The translations under genes were made by a program, and so were the position numbers. From Chloroflexota bacterium (GTDB taxonomy: Bacteria; Chloroflexota; Dehalococcoidia; Lucifugimonadales; VGZR01), in NCBI GenBank assembly GCA_027625225.1, contig JAQBWG010000124.1, positions 1-6,095 of the forward strand: DNA of 6,095 bases. Reading direction: 5' to 3'. Every line of letters begins with the position of its first letter. Positions within the stretch are counted from its first letter, which is position 1. The notes under the pieces are model-generated. The model ran no database searches. It was not told the origin of the DNA and worked only from the letters and a program-made list of their open reading frames with translations. Shown here piece by piece: positions 5,497-6,095 of this stretch.

Positions 5497-6095
5497 ATGG
5501 ATAGCCTTATTTTCTACAAAAAACCGAGGCGGAAGTTCCGCACGCTGGTGGCGGCGTTTGCTGGCTGGCCGGACGCGTCCGAAGCGGCGACGCGGGCGGT
5601 GGAATACCTGGTGAGTATGCTCCCGGCGCGGCGGATGGCGGAGATTGACCCGGAGGAGTTTTACGACTTTTCGATTGTGCGGCCGGTTACCCGTATAAAC
5701 AATAACGGTGACCGCAGCATCAAGTGGCCTGAGAACGTTTTTTATCATTCGGCGTCACGGGGCAAGGCATCGTCAACGATGCTGCTGATAGGCGTAGAGC
5801 CGAGCCTGAAGTGGCGGGCGTATACAGAACTGGTGATGAGCGTGGTGGAACGGTTCGGCGTGGAGAAGGTGGTGTCGCTGGGGTCGCTGCTGGATGCGGT
5901 GCCACATACGAGGCAGGTGAAGCTGACGGGTGTGGCGACGACGCAGGCGGCGCGCGAAGAACTGGCGAAGCTGGGCATGCTGGATTCGGGGTATCAGGGG
6001 CCGTCGGCCATACACACGGCGCTGATGGAAGCGTGCACCAAGAAGAATATCCAACATATCAGCCTGTGGGGGCACTGCCCGCATTATGTGAACAC
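5497..6095 (+). CDS. PAC2-family (proteasome assembly chaperone-like) protein, cut at window end
   Basis: The reading frame is open to the window edge, giving 199 residues of a longer protein. It matches the PAC2 family, whose eukaryotic members help assemble proteasomes and whose bacterial members are mostly uncharacterised cytoplasmic proteins. Family-like blocks in order are: LVAAFAGWPDASEAATRAVEYL (17-38), EIDPEEFYDFSIVRP (49-63), a WP motif at 77-78, MLLIGVEPSLKWRAY (95-109), VVSLGSLLDAVPHTR (125-139) followed by LTGVA, then YQGPSAIHTAL (166-176) and WGHCPHYV (191-198). The ATG at 5497 is chosen because a good promoter lies just upstream; an in-frame GTG at 5467 falls inside that promoter. 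An alternative TTG at 5494 is directly adjacent. The C-terminal helical part is missing from the window. Substrate or partner is unknown. Confidence 0.88.
   Translation, partial: MDSLIFYKKPRRKFRTLVAAFAGWPDASEAATRAVEYLVSMLPARRMAEIDPEEFYDFSIVRPVTRINNNGDRSIKWPENVFYHSASRGKASSTMLLIGVEPSLKWRAYTELVMSVVERFGVEKVVSLGSLLDAVPHTRQVKLTGVATTQAAREELAKLGMLDSGYQGPSAIHTALMEACTKKNIQHISLWGHCPHYVN

Overview
The window looks like chromosomal DNA from a high-GC, probably uncultured marine bacterium. My best guess is Chloroflexota, perhaps the SAR202/Dehalococcoidia side. This rests on an F420-type luciferase-like oxidoreductase, a PAC2-family protein, a Thr/Pro-linkered lipoprotein and a membrane-anchored diheme cytochrome c. 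It is inference from gene content and style; no marker gene settles it.

Layout: (1) 50-955, minus, a membrane-anchored diheme cytochrome c. (2) A 146-nt divergent intergenic region. (3) 1102-2913, plus, a large lipoprotein of unrecognised family. (4) After a 30-nt gap, 2944-3786, plus, NAD kinase. (5) After a 115-nt gap, 3902-4456, plus, an ADP-ribose-pyrophosphatase-like Nudix hydrolase. (6) 4445-5398, minus, a luciferase-like (LLM) flavin/F420 oxidoreductase whose 3' end overlaps the Nudix 3' end by 12 nt. (7) A 98-nt divergent intergenic region. (8) 5497 to the window edge, plus, a PAC2-family protein cut by the end of the window. The first 49 nt, beyond the cytochrome stop codon, hold nothing I can recognise. 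I saw no RNA genes, CRISPR arrays, transposons, attachment sites or convincing terminators, and no gene-free stretch over 300 nt.

The most interesting signals are regulatory and compositional. The lipoprotein and NAD kinase genes carry the same 12-mer, CCTGATATGATT, exactly 5 nt before their start codons and lack a usable Shine-Dalgarno. It contains an extended -10 element placed so that transcription would begin at the A of the ATG, so both mRNAs are probably leaderless. The cytochrome, Nudix and LLM genes have clear Shine-Dalgarno sequences and the PAC2 gene has a weak one. Separately, plus-strand genes favour G-ending codons and minus-strand genes favour C-ending codons, so the whole plus strand is G-rich regardless of gene direction.

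Functionally, NAD kinase, the Nudix hydrolase and the LLM oxidoreductase all touch nicotinamide/deazaflavin redox cofactors, but the promoters and orientations suggest mostly separate transcription units rather than one operon. No clearly novel multi-gene system is visible; the lipoprotein is the least understood gene.
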